A stretch of DNA of 64,000 nt from Candolleomyces eurysporus (taxonomy: Eukaryota > Basidiomycota > Agaricomycetes > Agaricales > Psathyrellaceae): the NCBI GenBank assembly GCA_027579435.1, contig JANBPK010001491.1, forward strand, positions 1-64,000, given 5' to 3'. Shown here one piece after another: positions 34,294-47,648 of this stretch; within the stretch, counting starts at the first letter, position 1, and the number at the start of each line of letters is the position of its first letter. The notes under the pieces are model-generated. The model was not told the DNA's origin. It did no database searches and saw only the letters and a program-made list of their open reading frames with translations. A program made the position numbers and the translations under genes.

Positions 34294-36022
34294 ATGTCGG
34301 AAGAAATGGGCTCATCGACAATGAAGTTGGATGTTACACCTTGTCCTGGATTTTTGCTTGCAGACAAGAGAACCGAGAGCACCTTTGACGAGATCCCAGT
34401 CATGTCGGTTGATTCTTCCTATCTGTCTGAATGACGGGTTTACGCGGTCTCGTTAGAGATATTGCGGATGCCTACACCGGAGACCCCAGTGCTAGGAGAT
34501 ACCTGGCAGACCAAATACGTGATGCGTGTGTGAATGTGAGTATCTCTCTTGAAATCTGTGACTCCTGGCTGGTATGTTGACCGCGTTCTGATGTGATAGG
34601 TGGGATTCTTTTATGGTGACGCCCTCCCTGTTGAGATTCTGCCCATGCTGACGAACGCGCCTTCCATACCCACCCATTTTTAAGTGAAAGGTCATAGAAT
34701 TCCGGAAGAGACGATTGAAAGGACCATTGATGCTTCAAAGGGATTCTTCTCTCTGCCCGACGCTACCAAGACGGAAGTAAGTGGCCCTGTCAGGGTACAA
34801 GCGACCAAATAGATAACCTACGTCGGGCTGCAGCTGGACATACACAAGTCCGCCAATTTCAAAGGATATACTGCCCTCCTTGGTGAGAACACCGATGTCA
34901 CAGGCAACGGCGACTTACACGAAGGCTTTGACATGGGATATGAACCAAAGAAACCTTCGGATACTGCTTCGCAAACTCCAAATGCCTCTAACTCGGTCAT
35001 GTCGGGGGAGAACGTCTGGCCTGAAGGGCTGCCAGGGTTCCGAGATGCGGTCCTGGAATACTAGTAGGGCATCTTGACCCGCGAATCGCAGCCTGACGAT
35101 CTGACGCTCTTCTCTCTCTTCTATCGGACAGTCATTCAGCTTTGGATCTGGGTCGGACCCTCTTCCCGCTCTTTGCCCTAGCACTTGATTTGCCAGAGGA
35201 TTGGTTCGCGGATAAGGTGAGTGGAGTGGCGGCCACTCGTCACTGCATCGTGTCCTTCCATTTACTTGAACACGGTTTAGACTACGCAATCTGCGGCCAT
35301 TATGCGTCTTTTGCATTATCCGCCACAGAATCCTACCAAAGTCGATGAAGGGCAAATTGGGATCGGGGCACATACTGAGTTAGTTGGTTTCGTTTCGAAG
35401 CTCTTCACATTTTTAACAGACGTGCTGATATATTGCTCTGAAAGCTACGAGGCAAGTATGGTGTGATTGTATCGCGGGGTCTCTGACAGATGATCATTTT
35501 GCAGTGCTTTACCATCCTCTGGCAAGATAAGGCTGGTGGCTTGCAGGTGAAGAACACCTCAGATAAATGGATTGATGCTGTTCCTATTCCTGGAACTGTC
35601 GTTGTCAAGTAGGTTCAACTTCAACCTGGAATGACGAGTCAAAATAGCTGATAAATACTACGATTAGTCTAGGGGACCAGCTTGCCCGTTGGACAAGTGC
35701 ATTTCCATTCTCTCTCTATCCTATCAAATCTTCTAAAGCTATTGCTGGGCAGATGATGTCTTCAAGTCGACTCCCCACAGAGTAATCAATCGCTCTGGTC
35801 ACGAGCGATACTCGATCCCTCTCTTCTTCGGCACGAATTACGATGTGCTGCTAGAAGTAAGTGAATTCGATATATGTGACTCGTTACTTCGCTTACGCGT
35901 TTTACCAGCCGATATCGACTTGCATTTCTCCTGACTGTACACCCAAGTATGAGGTGGTTAGTGCAGGAGATTACGTGAAATCGAGGCTGGAGGCGACTTA
36001 TGCCCACTCCGCTACGAAATAA
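34294..36022 (+). CDS. 2-oxoglutarate/Fe(II)-dependent oxygenase (isopenicillin-N-synthase-like)
   Basis: Non-haem iron oxygenase of the DIOX_N plus 2OG-FeII_Oxy family; substrate unknown. Twelve exons close to 355 aa: 34294-34403, 34457-34535, 34600-34615, 34685-34776, 34834-35063, 35132-35216, 35281-35378, 35445-35451, 35505-35608, 35668-35696, 35753-35856, 35909-36022. Spliced motifs are FDEIPVIDIADAY, IRDACVNVGFFYVKGHRIPE, GYTALLGENTD, YYHSALDLGRTLFPLFALAL, GQIGIGAHTDYECFTILWQD and STPHRVINRSGHERYSIP. Iron ligands are H235, D237 and H292; the 2-oxoglutarate contact is R302-x-S304. Asp237 is split between exon 7 and a 7-nt exon. Exons 3 and 10 are also tiny (16 and 29 nt). Intron 8 has a GC donor. 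Confidence 0.9.
35445..35451 (+). other. 7-nt micro-exon carrying the metal-ligand Asp junction
   Basis: CTACGAG is preceded by an AG acceptor (CTGAAAG) and followed by a GC donor (GCAAGT). With GA from exon 7 it gives GAC TAC GAG, completing HTDYECFTIL. Without it the frame shifts and the HxD iron motif is lost. Confidence 0.8.
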
Positions 36023-37221
36023 TGTACAGGCGGCGACGGGCTAGAAGGGGATTGGTTTCAGACGATTTGGATCCAGTGGAGTGTGACTCTGATGAATGGT
36101 GCTGTTTCTTACCCGTTGCCGGAGGTCTTTGTCAATGTAACGGATGCTGACCGCTTGGCGAACTCGGTGTCGATGATCTATGAACATGTGGTATTGAAAT
36201 ATATTGGCTCAAATGATCTTATACTTTCACAGGTTCCGCTCTGTTCCGCTACATTTCTAGTCCTTGAGTACCGTCCAGGCTTGCATGAGCGATGTTATTC
36301 TTCAGAAGGTGAGTACGACGGCGTCAGCGAAGATCTGGATGTTGCCGAATTTTGATGTGGTTCGCCCCACCAACCCTTTCTTCGGCATCCTTTCCTTACC
36401 TTCTTGTCCGTCTTCTCTCACTATGGTCTTACAAGTCGCAACAAAGAGTCAACGACCCTAGCCCGGAAGGCCCGTCGTCTTGGTCGAGCGATTCCAAAGT
36501 CTAACCTAGACGAGTTAAATACGACCCACCTCGAGGCATCCTCGGTGCACAGTAACTAATATTGCGACAAGCCTGCTGGCGTAACTGCGCTTGGCTGCAT
36601 TACTCCACTGAATAAACACTCAAGGCTTCGACGCACCTCCCGCCGACTAGGGTAAGCTTAGCTCTTTGTTTCCATAAGACCTTGATGAAAACCTATGCCG
36701 AGGGCTCAGTCAATCCAGGAAACAGAGGCCTTGTTGTCAAGCCACATGACGGTCCAAGCGCTCCCTCCGATCTCGAGAAGCAAGGTTTTAACTTGTTTCA
36801 AGGGGGTGCATGGATGTCGTGAACCCAACCGAACAAGGCTCTGCCGTTCCAAATCCGCTTCGGACTCTGGACATTCGCCGGCGGAACAAATCAGCGTGTG
36901 ATGCAAGATTTCCAGATGGGGTGGACGGACCCAGGGTCGCGTTTCCATTTCCCCCTTTTACATGGCATGGGCGGTTCATGGCGTTGATGATGCGTTCCAC
37001 GTTATAAAGACGGACTTGACATTTGCGTTTTACGCCCACCCACCATCGTTGAAGCAAGGTACCCACCCCAACCTACTGTTTGGATTCTCCTCCTGCTGCT
37101 TCTGCGTACGTTCGTCTTCCAGGCTTGGTTGCCTTACCTCCCCTCTTGGGAGCCCTCGAGCTCCTTCCTTGCCCCTTGATTATCATTTTGGGAGCTTGCT
37201 GCTCCCTGCACCCCCAACACT
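36023..37221. other. Intergenic, possible gene remnant at the left end
   Basis: About 1.2 kb. A 90-codon frame at 36083-36355 begins MTLMNGAVSYPLPEVFVNVT and has fair coding character, but no start context, partner exon or recognised family. The rest shows nothing. Confidence 0.3.
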
Positions 37222-38763
37222 TTGACCACGGTGAAGAAGCTTCTGGCGAATCTGTTCGGTCATCAGGGCGTCCGCCCTGGTGCCAGTAATGACCGGTCAC
37301 CATCGACGTCGGTCCAGGGAGCTGGTGGTTCTGGCTCTGGCACACCAGCGCTGGTGCAGCAGCAGGCCACTGCTGCTGCTGCGAGCGCGCAACAACTAGA
37401 ACATGCTATACCGGCACCAATCGGAGTCGCCTCGGAGTTGCCTGCTGTTGCGCAGACGGGCCTGAGTGCGATCTCGGGACCATGGAATACGAGCCCATTC
37501 AACGTGGAAGGGATGGTTGTGGTTATTACTGGTGGTGGAACGGGTGAGTGAGCGTTTGTTCCGAACAGTTATCGGGACCTTTGTGAGGCTAACTGTTAGT
37601 TTATTCTTCGCTCTGCTCTTCAAATGTGATGCTGGCTGCACGGACGATTACTATCTCTATCTGGCGATTGGCTTTGTGAAGGTATTGGGCTTATGATGGC
37701 GAAGGCGCTGGAGAATGGTGGGGCGACGGTGTATATTGTTGGGAGGAGATTGGATGTGGTAGAGAGGGCTGCGAAGGAGAATGCGGTGCGTGTTCTTCGT
37801 CTTTCTGCCTTCTGCTTTCCACCCTTTCGGCCAACTTTGTTCTTATTGTCTTAACTCTACTTACACTACTGCTACTTTTTCCCTGCAGAAATTCGATAGA
37901 ATTATCCCGTTGCAGGGTGACATCACGGATCGGGGTAGTTTATTAAAGCTGGCCGAGACCGTGAAGGCACGACATGGATACGTCGATTTGCTCGTCAACA
38001 ATGCGGGAATTGCGAAGAATTTGTACCCTCATCCTTTGCCTCCACCGTCCTCAGATTCTACGCCCGACATTAAAGCGTTCCAGAATACCTTGTGGGATTG
38101 TGGAACTCCACAGGATTTTGCAGACGTTTTCGCGACAAATGTCACCGCGCCTTACTACACGACCGTTGCGTTCCTTGATCTGCTACATCAGGGAAATTTG
38201 AGGAGGCAGAGGCTGGAGAGCCCATCGTCCCCGGTGCTCGTGCAGTTACCCTACCAGACCAGTCAAGTGCTGACGGTATCATCTTCTGGAGGGTTTAGAA
38301 TTGATTCGAAAGTGTTGTCGCCGTCGTATACGCTGTCGAAGGCGGCGTGTACGCACTTGGGGAAGATGCTGTCAAATTTGCTGGCTCCGTGGGCGATTAG
38401 GAGTAATGTTCTGGCGCCTGGGGTGTTTCCGAGTGGTGCGTAACTTTGTTAGTGATCTGGGGCTGGATAACTGACTTTGACGTTTGGAATGTGTAGAAAT
38501 GACGATGTCGACTGCTCCTGGAGTTAAGCTTGACCCTTTGGTCCTTGCTTCAACTGTTCCGCTTAAGCGAACAGGTACGGAGGAGGTGAGTGACTTTGCT
38601 AACGTGTTAGGCGAGGTTGGCTGACTGGCGCTTCGGCTTGGTGCCGTCGTAGGATATGGCTGGCACGATACTCTTTCTTGCAAGCCGAGCCGGAGCCTAC
38701 GTCAACGGAGCTGTGTGGCTTGTGGACGGTGGCCGAGTGAGCAACATTGGAAGCTCTTACTAA
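37222..38763 (+). CDS. Short-chain dehydrogenase/reductase with long N-terminal extension
   Basis: NAD(P)-dependent oxidoreductase of unknown substrate. Exons (37222-37543, 37682-37785, 37889-38435, 38497-38585, 38653-38763) keep frame to a 390-aa product. Motifs are VVVITGGGTGIGLMMAKALE across the first splice, DLLVNNAGIAKN, the catalytic-site region VSSSGGFRI, SYTLSKAACTHLGKML (Tyr-x-x-x-Lys) and ILFLASRAGAYVNGAVWLVD near the end. The 96-odd residues before the Rossmann fold are Gln/Ala/Ser-rich. The frame has no ATG before the Rossmann fold: position 37222 is a TTG. The real start is therefore probably on an undetected 5' exon, or hidden by a sequence error. Confidence 0.8.
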
Positions 38764-39309
38764 CCCATTTCTATGGATATGATTGGAGGGACTAGAATCT
38801 ATGTTGGATATACCCGTAGACTTACTTTATGCTTATCTACTGCACAAATGCACTGACAAACGGATCATGCGGAGGCATACGTATATCTCGCGCATCCTTT
38901 AGCTCAGCATGGTGTCATTCGAGACTTAGTAAGTTGGTGGGCGCTAACATGGATGGCTCGGTCCGACCGCACACACGAGGTCCCTCCAAATGGTCTCGAG
39001 GATGAAACCCTCAACCCGGGGGGAATTTGAAAATGAATTTGGCAGAGGATTTGTGTGATTGAATGGATCACGTGCAGAGAAGAGTCAGCATCACGAGCTC
39101 GGAAGTGCAGAAATCGGGACTTCTGCTTCTGGATATCACAGTCCGCCTTTTCTATACCCTCCTCCACCATCTCCACCATCCTGTCCAGCTCCTTTTTCTT
39201 CTCCTTTGCATTCACTGCAAGGAGACTCCCCTCCCGGACCTGGTTATCAAGCGCCTCCATCTTCACCGCATCGTCGCTTTCGTACACCAAAACATCGTCC
39301 TCGACAGCA
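38764..39309. other. Intergenic / 5' leader of thioredoxin reductase
   Basis: About 550 bp without a supported gene. A pyrimidine-rich stretch (TCCACCATCTCCACCATCC region, 39160-39200) precedes the thioredoxin reductase start. Confidence 0.35.
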
Positions 39310-40715
<1,406 letters not shown>

Positions 40716-40894
40716 ACGACTCGATAGATTAGACGCATGTAGGATTAGGAGGAACATTCGAAATCAATTATTAGGAATACGTCTCGACAGAATTGGAGGC
40801 TTCTCGAAACTCGGCGATACAAATACGACTGTAGTTCTCGCCGACAACCCTTGTAGGTCAACTTTGGACGTTTAACCTAAGCCCAAGCCCTCGG

Positions 40895-43269
40895 TCACTG
40901 GGCCCCGCATCCCTGCCCAGAACGAGAAGGTTGCGAACTGCCGTCAAGTTGTTCGTCAGTCACAGGGGACGAGGTGGCCTCATAAGAATTGTCTTCAGTC
41001 GGGGTCATGATGATATTGGAATCAGGCGGTTGCTGTGCTCACAATTGAGGGACTTCTGATCACATAGTACGGTGAAAAGATACGCACATAGTCAAAAATC
41101 CCCTCTTTCCATCGATTCCAGTGATGCTCGAGGATTGGAACTAGTCGGTGCTCCGTGCCCTTAGACTGATCAAAGATAGCCCTCCATAAGTCAAACGAGG
41201 TACGGAATCTAGGAAGGAATGTGTACGTGCCTGGAGGGTTTTAAGAACATGTGGAACGAAATTAATCCAGGGCTCGGGTGAAGAAATCTGAGCTGAAGTT
41301 ACAATCTTCAACCACTTGTTGACTTTTTCTAATCCACTGCAACTGGCAAACTGAATTACTTGATCTGCCGGGAAATCGTCCAGCGTAAGCTCGGGGTCTA
41401 GAAGTAAGCCTGGCAAGATGGTGAGCGAATGGTGCAACCGCCGACTTTCGACATAGCTGGGGTCTCGTGAAGCGGCGACGTGATCAACCCAACGGACTGG
41501 CGTGAAACGAGGTTAGTGGAAGGCTGGATGGCGTTACGAGCGAGAAACGGTATGACGCACTTTCGTCTATTGAATGACCGTTTATGTTCTCGAGGCAGCG
41601 GAGCGCGGCGAACTTGAGAACCCGTGAAGGGGGAACAAACAAGTGTTTAGACCGACTCTTGTCTATCAAGAAGTCCAAAAATGACTGGTGGTGCATATTC
41701 ATTTGCAGGAGATTCTGAGAGGCTGATGCCCTAGGATTGTTATAGGGCTCGATTGTGATGAGGGAGTGTAAATCATATATGAGCTGGGCATGACTATTGG
41801 GTTCTGAGCAAAGAAGGATGTCCAGGTCCTGGAGGATGTGGTCTTCGTTCCGGTCGACATTGATTCGGTAAGCGTTCAAGAGGAGAAGAAAGTTGGGACG
41901 ATTGGGATCTGCTGCCTCGTATGCATCTTTAGCTCTGGAGAGGATTCTTGAGTAGAGGAGATCGAGGGCCGCAAAGGGGTTGAAGCGGTGGGTGTCTCCC
42001 GTAGTCCATTTCAAGATAGTGTTCAGCCTATTTACAGGGGAACTGCGACCCTCGGAGACGAACCGGATGACTGTCGCGGCGTAGATGAATTGCCCAGAGG
42101 CCGCTCGGAGTAACGCCTCCACATCCTCCTTTGTGGGCCATAGTGAAGGGTGCGCTTCGGGGTTACCGCTTCGGTCACCAATATCTCGAAGCCTCCTCTG
42201 GAGGAAGCGGCGAATATCAGCACTCGCATCGTATTTATTGCTCAGCTGGATATGATAAGCCTTCTGATGAAGACAACCATTAAGGTCCAGCGCAGTGCGC
42301 ATAGCCCATTCCGGTCTGCTTGCAATGAATAGGCGAAACGGAAGATCATGGTCTAGAAAGCGCTCCTTGATAGCTGCCAGGAGGCCAGCTTGATGGCCTT
42401 CGTCCGCACACTCATCGAGCCCATCAATCAGGATGACATATGGAAGGTCATCGACACTGGCCTTCGACTTCTCTTTATACTGCAGAAGCGGACGAGCGAT
42501 GAGGGTATTTATCTGGGCTTTCAAGGATTTTGAAAAGACCAGTGGATCGTCATCTATTGCAGCCACGATGCAGTAGCGGAGAAGGGGATTGATTGTTGAA
42601 AGTTGGTAGGCAATGGTGGGGATGACGGGCGCCACTGTGTTTCTTGTCGCGTCGGCGGTCGAGAAAAAGAATGCTGATGCTAAAATTTTCTTGCCAGAGC
42701 AGCGCTCAGCAATGGTTTGCTGTATCGCGGATTTTCCAGCACCTGCGGCGCCAGTTAGGCAGAGCAATCGCTGCGGGGAAGTACGGTCCTGAATCCATCC
42801 CATGATTTCTCCCAACACCCCGACACGAGTGTCTTCGTCACATTTTGGAGCATCGAAACGAGCCATAGAATCGTTCAGCGCATTCGGTGCGGCATTTTTC
42901 TGCAGTAAATTCCAACCTAGCCAAGTTCAATACGTTGCTGAGTGCCTCCAAGTCGGGAAATAACACNAAAAACTCACTCTCCATCGACTCGAATATTGCC
43001 CTGGAATAGGATGCAGAGCCCATGTTCCCCTCGACATAGTTGTAGGTAAAGTTCTCCATGTGAAATTGGTTCGCATTAGGGAAAAACTGTGCATTGGGAG
43101 GAGCCGTTTCCGCGTCGCTCCCTAGCCCACTATCCGACACCATCATCGAGACGCTGTCAGCATCACGACTGAAGCTGGACAGAGAGTGCTGATTGGCATG
43201 AGAGGATGGAGGCATGCTACCGAACGATTGTGCAGGCTCAGGAGGTTTTTGCGTGGACGATCGGTCCAT
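40895..43269 (-). CDS. NACHT-domain NTPase B2 (intact)
   Basis: The best-preserved NACHT gene in the window. Five exons (43269-42978, 42916-41561, 41496-41231, 41165-41088, 41032-40895) close to 709 aa. Order: disordered N-terminus; signature FPNANQFHMENFTYNYVEG; APKCDEDTRVGVLGEIMGW; Walker A GAAGAGKS with AIQQTIAERC; Walker B YVILIDGLDEC; IASRPEWAMRTAL; AASGQFIYAATVIRFVSEG; FAALDLLYSRILSRAKDAY; MHHQSFLDFLIDKSRSKHLF; then RWVDHVAA and a helical tail with EHHWNRWKEG. The last exon is polar and disordered (MTPTEDNSYEATSSPVTDEQ). Intron 3 (41230-41166) has a GC donor. The N at 42967 lies in intron 1. No WD40, ankyrin or TPR repeats. Likely a nucleotide-dependent switch; non-self recognition is inferred from the family. 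Confidence 0.85.
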
Positions 43270-43447
43270 GTTCAAGTGTGTGTTGCTGAGGATGGGTCGG
43301 AGACGCTTTGATCAAGCTGACGGCTTGCTGGCTCGTAGCCTAGGTTTCCAGTCCAAGCCAGCAATCGTCTTTTACTTGCATAAATCGATGCGATGGATAC
43401 GGTTCGTAAGAAGCGATTTACCCGGGGTTACTATTTCCCGGTCAGGT

Positions 43448-44150
43448 GTTTGTGGGGGTTTGTGGAGGTTTGTGGGACACAAATTGTCCACAAATTATAA
43501 CCCTCCAAGCCGGCTTCGCCGCAACGCCCGCTACTCGGGCTTAGCGACATCATTACAACTACAGCATGCTCTTCAGGTGTTTGCCTACTAAGTTCCCTTA
43601 CAATCAGAATTGGACTGCAGATTCTATGGGCTCACTGTTATCTCACAACTGAACACAGTGTATGGCCAACGTAGTCTACTGAGTGATGCAGCTCACCTAT
43701 TCCTCACCTATTCATCAACATCTGTATTATTATTCTGGCAGAACACTGAGCAGTCCAGCAGCCAAGTTACCTGCTGATACGGTATCACTGGTCCGAAAAG
43801 CGGTGGTGGCAGGGGAGGTACGATACGACCTGGAGAGGCGGTGGACGCGCTGCCAGCAGTCAGACTTGCGGGCAGAGTGGCGCCTACACGCACCCACAAG
43901 TTGTGACCTGTTTACCCGTCCGCAGAAATTCAGGCGTGAAGAGCGATGTGCGTTGTGTTCTGTCAGAAACCTAGGCACGTTTGCTTTCCGACACCAGGGC
44001 CGTGCACTCGCTCACGGGTGAATGCAAGTACCCGAAAGAAAATCAGAGGAGAGGGCAAATATAGCGTGAGAGTGAACTGCCTTAGACTGACGTGTTTCTT
44101 ATGTGAACAGGGAAGGTGGGGTACAAAGACCCGCTACTAGAGTAGCGGGC
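43448..44150. mobile_element. Candidate non-autonomous element with 11-bp inverted repeat ends
   Basis: GCCCGCTACTC at 43526-43536 is the exact inverse of GAGTAGCGGGC at 44140-44150. Outside the left arm are three tandem 10-mers (GTTTGTGGGG, GTTTGTGGAG, GTTTGTGGGA, 43448-43477), an imperfect palindrome (TTTGTGGGACA/TGTCCACAAA) and CGGCTTCGCCGCAACG. The right arm is part of a 20-bp hairpin, CCCGCTACTAGAGTAGCGGG (44130-44149). No coding sequence and no clear target duplication were found, so exact borders and class are open. Relatives of the left end occur at 61251 and 61463. Confidence 0.35.
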
Positions 44151-44263
44151 ATGTATCATCCAACACTGTAGGGTTAGCCACGGTCCGATTGAGCGGACAA
44201 CCTATGCTATATGGCGTGTATATCTACATAGCAGCTACCGCTAATCGAGGAAATACCTAACAC

Positions 44264-44482
44264 CTAGTTGACATAGTCGCTGCCAGCCGCATATCCGAAA
44301 TAAGGCAAGTGCATACGGTTCTTCGAGTTGCCCACAAAAATTGAGCTGGTGTTACTGGACCACTGGGTGCTAGCTCCAGGGAAATGAGGAGCATTAATAG
44401 TCGATTGTAATGCATTAGTGGAGCCATCGCAAGTTCGCCCTCGGCGAGAGATAGCCGCGCACCGTGCCTTCCCTACCTATCC
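44264..44482 (-). pseudogene. Orphan terminal exon of an unrecognised gene
   Basis: The minus strand from about 44482 to a TAG at 44264 reads a clean frame: CDGSTNALQSTINAPHFPGA, then TQWSSNTSSIFVGNSKNRMH and LPYFGYAAGSDYVN. It looks like a genuine protein C-terminus after a possible acceptor (GGATAG). I do not recognise the family and found no upstream exon before the NACHT B3 tail. It may be a fragment carried in by the adjacent element or the remnant of a lost gene. Confidence 0.35.
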
Positions 44483-44879
44483 TGGAGAGACAGTTCCCTC
44501 CTCCTCTCTCAAATCCCCAAGATTGATCATGGTCTCCCGGCTGATCAGTAGCGCGACCGTCATCAATATCTCAAGTATCTTCACTCCCTGATGCTCGATT
44601 GGAAAGACTGCCTGTCCATTACGCAATCATCGTCCCCGGCTGAAGAAGGTCCGTAGGCCTAGGACATATGCTGAGATATATTCACCTCTGCTGCCGCAAT
44701 ACGGGGCCTACCACGGCTCTGGTGGATGAAGAAACATATTCAGCCCGGGTAATTGATGCGTTCCATAGGTCGTCTAGGTTTGGAAACCAGGTAGAAGGGA
44801 AAATGTCATCCCCTTCTAAGGGATTGCTGTTATGGTTTGCTGACACTGGTTTCTGTAGCATTTACTCAGCTCTCGGCAT

Positions 44880-47371
44880 ATGCGACAATGTCAATCATAT
44901 GCTAGGATCGCAGGCAAGAAGAGTCTACATAAATGCAGTTGGCCATTCCGTCAAGCCGTTTTTCATGAAAACCCTCGAACGATGGAAGCAGCAGTGCGTG
45001 TTTCGAATGCTGAGTGAGGATTTGTGAGTGTGCTCAGCCGACATGATAGAAAATAAATACCTTATACATTTGGAATTGGAAGAAGTGGGACGTAAAGGCC
45101 TTCCAAGTTTCAGCTGAAGAAATCTGGGCCGAGGTGGCCAACTTCAGCCACTTGGCAACTTTCTCCAGTCCCATTTGACTCGCGAAGCGAAGAACTTGGT
45201 CCAAAGGAAAGTTGAGTGCCCCCATACAGCCCAGGAGCGAACCCGGAAAAATCTCAAACGAATGTTGCAAGCATCGAGGTTCTACAAAGCTGGAGTCCCA
45301 AAAGGCGGCAACGTGGTCAACCCAGCGAACTGATTGATATTCCGTTAGAAGAAAGGAGCAGGGTAGATACCGAGCATGACTCACTATCGTCCCATGAGCA
45401 TTCACCGATGTGCTCTAAGCAGCGAAGGGCAACAAAAGTGATCACCCGCGCAGTTGGAACATATAGATCCTTGGAGCGATTCACATCCGCCAGAAAATCC
45501 AGGAAGGACTTGTGATACATCTTTAGTCTGAGGAGGTTTTGAGAAGGGGATACCCTAGGATTACTGTAAGGCTCGGTGGTGAAGAGAGAGTCTGATATGA
45601 GAAGCGCGTGGGCGTTGGGCTCCGAGCAGAGGAGGATGTCTAAATCTTGAACAATGTGGTCGGGATTTCGATCGATGTTGAGTCGATAGGCGTGCAAAGG
45701 AGGAGGAAGTCACGCCCAGTGGTCTTCGCGGCCTCGTAGGCTTCTTTAGCTTTGAAGATAATACTGGTATAGAGGAGGTTGAGGGCGGCAAAGGGATTGG
45801 ATCGCTGGTTCTCTCCGGATGTCCATGTTAGAACAGCGTTAAGCTTGTTCACGGGGGAGCTGCGACGCTCTGAGATGAATCGAATCACCGTTGCGGCATA
45901 GATGAATCGCCCTGATGCTGCTCGTACCAGTGCCTCGATGTCCAACGCTGTGGGCCACAGTGGTGGTCTCGCTCGAGGATCACCGCTTCTATTGCCGATG
46001 TCCTGAAGTCTCCTCCACAATTACCGGCGAATGTCGGCTGTTGCGTCATATTCGTTGCTCAGCTGAATGTGGTAGGCTATGCCGTGAAGACAGCCGCCAG
46101 AATCCAGGTGCGGATGGCCCATTCTGGTCCGCTTGTGATAATGAGGCGAAAAGGGACATCACTGTCGAGAAAGCGTTCCTTGATGGCTGTGAGGAGACTT
46201 GCTTGATGATCTTCGTCCGCACATTCGTCGAGGCCATCGATCAGAATAATGTAGGGAAGGTCGTTCAGGTCGACGCCAGATTCTTCCCCGTATTTCCGCA
46301 GGGGGCGGGATATGAGGGTTTCCATCTGTGTCTGCAAGGACTTGGAAAAGATAAACGGATCATCTTCTATCGCCGCGACAATGAAATATCGGACTGCTGG
46401 ATCAATGCGCGATAATTGGTAGGCAATGGTGGGGATAACGGATGCGACTATATTCCTCGTGGAGTCGACGACGGAGNAAAAAATACGACGCCAGCAAAAT
46501 ATCTTCGTCGCTGCAGATCTCAGCGATAGTTTGTTGGATTGCTGATTTTCCAGCACCTGCTGCGCCTGTTATACAGAGTAGGCGTTGGGGAGTAGGAGAG
46601 TCGTGGTCCTTCATCCATCCCATGATTTCCCCAAGGACTTCAACACGGGTGTCTTCGTCGCATTTTGGAGCGTCAAACCGCGCTCTGGAGTCATGTAATG
46701 CGTTTGGTGCCGCGTTTTGCTGGAGTAACTTCCAATCTGTCTGCTATGAGTATCCTAGCAGACGCAGAACTAGGATGTATTAACTCACATTCGCTCCTTT
46801 CATATACTGCCTTGGAATAGGATGTAGAGTCCTTGGGCCCCTCTACATAGCTGTAGTTGAAATTTTCCAAATGAAAATGACTGGCATTGGAGAAGAATCC
46901 CGTCACATCTGAGGATGTTCGTGTTCCGGATTGATTGTCAAGGAGCTCGAGATTCATCAGATTGGTAGATCTATAGAGCTTCCGGCGTTCTGGGGGTACA
47001 GACAGGAAGGACGAAGGGTGACCGATGGGCGAAAAGCTGGGACACTGGCCTAGAGGATACTGGGAGGAGCTTGAGGATGGCCCCATCGCCATTTCCGAAG
47101 AGTCGTTAGGCGCTGGGCCCATGTCGAGAGGTGTGGCATGTCGCGACCGACCTTGGCTTGGCTGCTCCCCTGTCCAGGCCTCACAGTCCGGGGAATGAAC
47201 TTGTACTTGTCCTTTGTCACCCTGAAGTTCGACATGATGGCCAAATGGTGGTTGAAGAAAGCCGTGAGATATGGCGACGAGTTCTCTGACAGCTGCCTGC
47301 CGTCTTCCGAATTTGTACATGAACTTGGTGATGCAACCCACCGACAGGAAAGATATGCATATATTGATCAT
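44880..47371 (-). pseudogene. NACHT-domain NTPase B3, degenerate
   Basis: Close paralogue of B2 with the same exon layout: signature FFSNASHFHLENFNYSYVEG, APKCDEDTRVEVLGEIMGW, Walker A GAAGAGKS, Walker B YIILIDGLDEC, then RWVDHVAAFWDSSFVEPRCL. It carries several lesions. The RPEWA motif reads GPEWA (Arg to Gly). A 4-nt deletion relative to B2 follows, at about 46112. An in-frame TAA stands where B2 has FLQ (about 46020). A 1-nt shift occurs near 45702. A further shift at the N at 46477 may be technical. A possible last exon, KHALLLPSFEGF, lies near 45010-44880 and aligns with the last helix of B2. The 5' start is not settled; I place the edge at the limit of the open frame. Confidence 0.8.
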
Positions 47372-47648
47372 GAATAGAAGAATAACTACATACGGTGTTA
47401 CGCTAAACGGGTGTGTTGTATTGTATACGAGCCTATCAAGGAGAGTCGAATTTTTCGAATGTGGATGAGCAATTCAGGTTCAATGCAACACTGGGGTTCA
47501 AGGAGAGCGAGAGTGACTAAGAGTTCATATCATGCAAATGCTGACAGACAAAAAATGCGGATGGATGTGATAATCAGACAGACAGACAAAATTGAACAAA
47601 GATTCAAGAAAGGTAAGGTGAACGAGAGAGAGGGTGTGTATTTAAATT

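Noticed and set aside
36083..36355. 90-codon frame after the oxygenase gene
   Set aside because: Some coding character but no partner exons or recognisable family; noted only in the intergenic entry.
44130..44149. Helitron 3' hairpin
   Set aside because: The hairpin is not followed by CTRR and no 5' TC end was identified; kept only as part of a candidate element.
44668..45027. 119-codon plus-strand frame
   Set aside because: It is antisense to the probable last exon of NACHT B3, which aligns with the last helix of B2.
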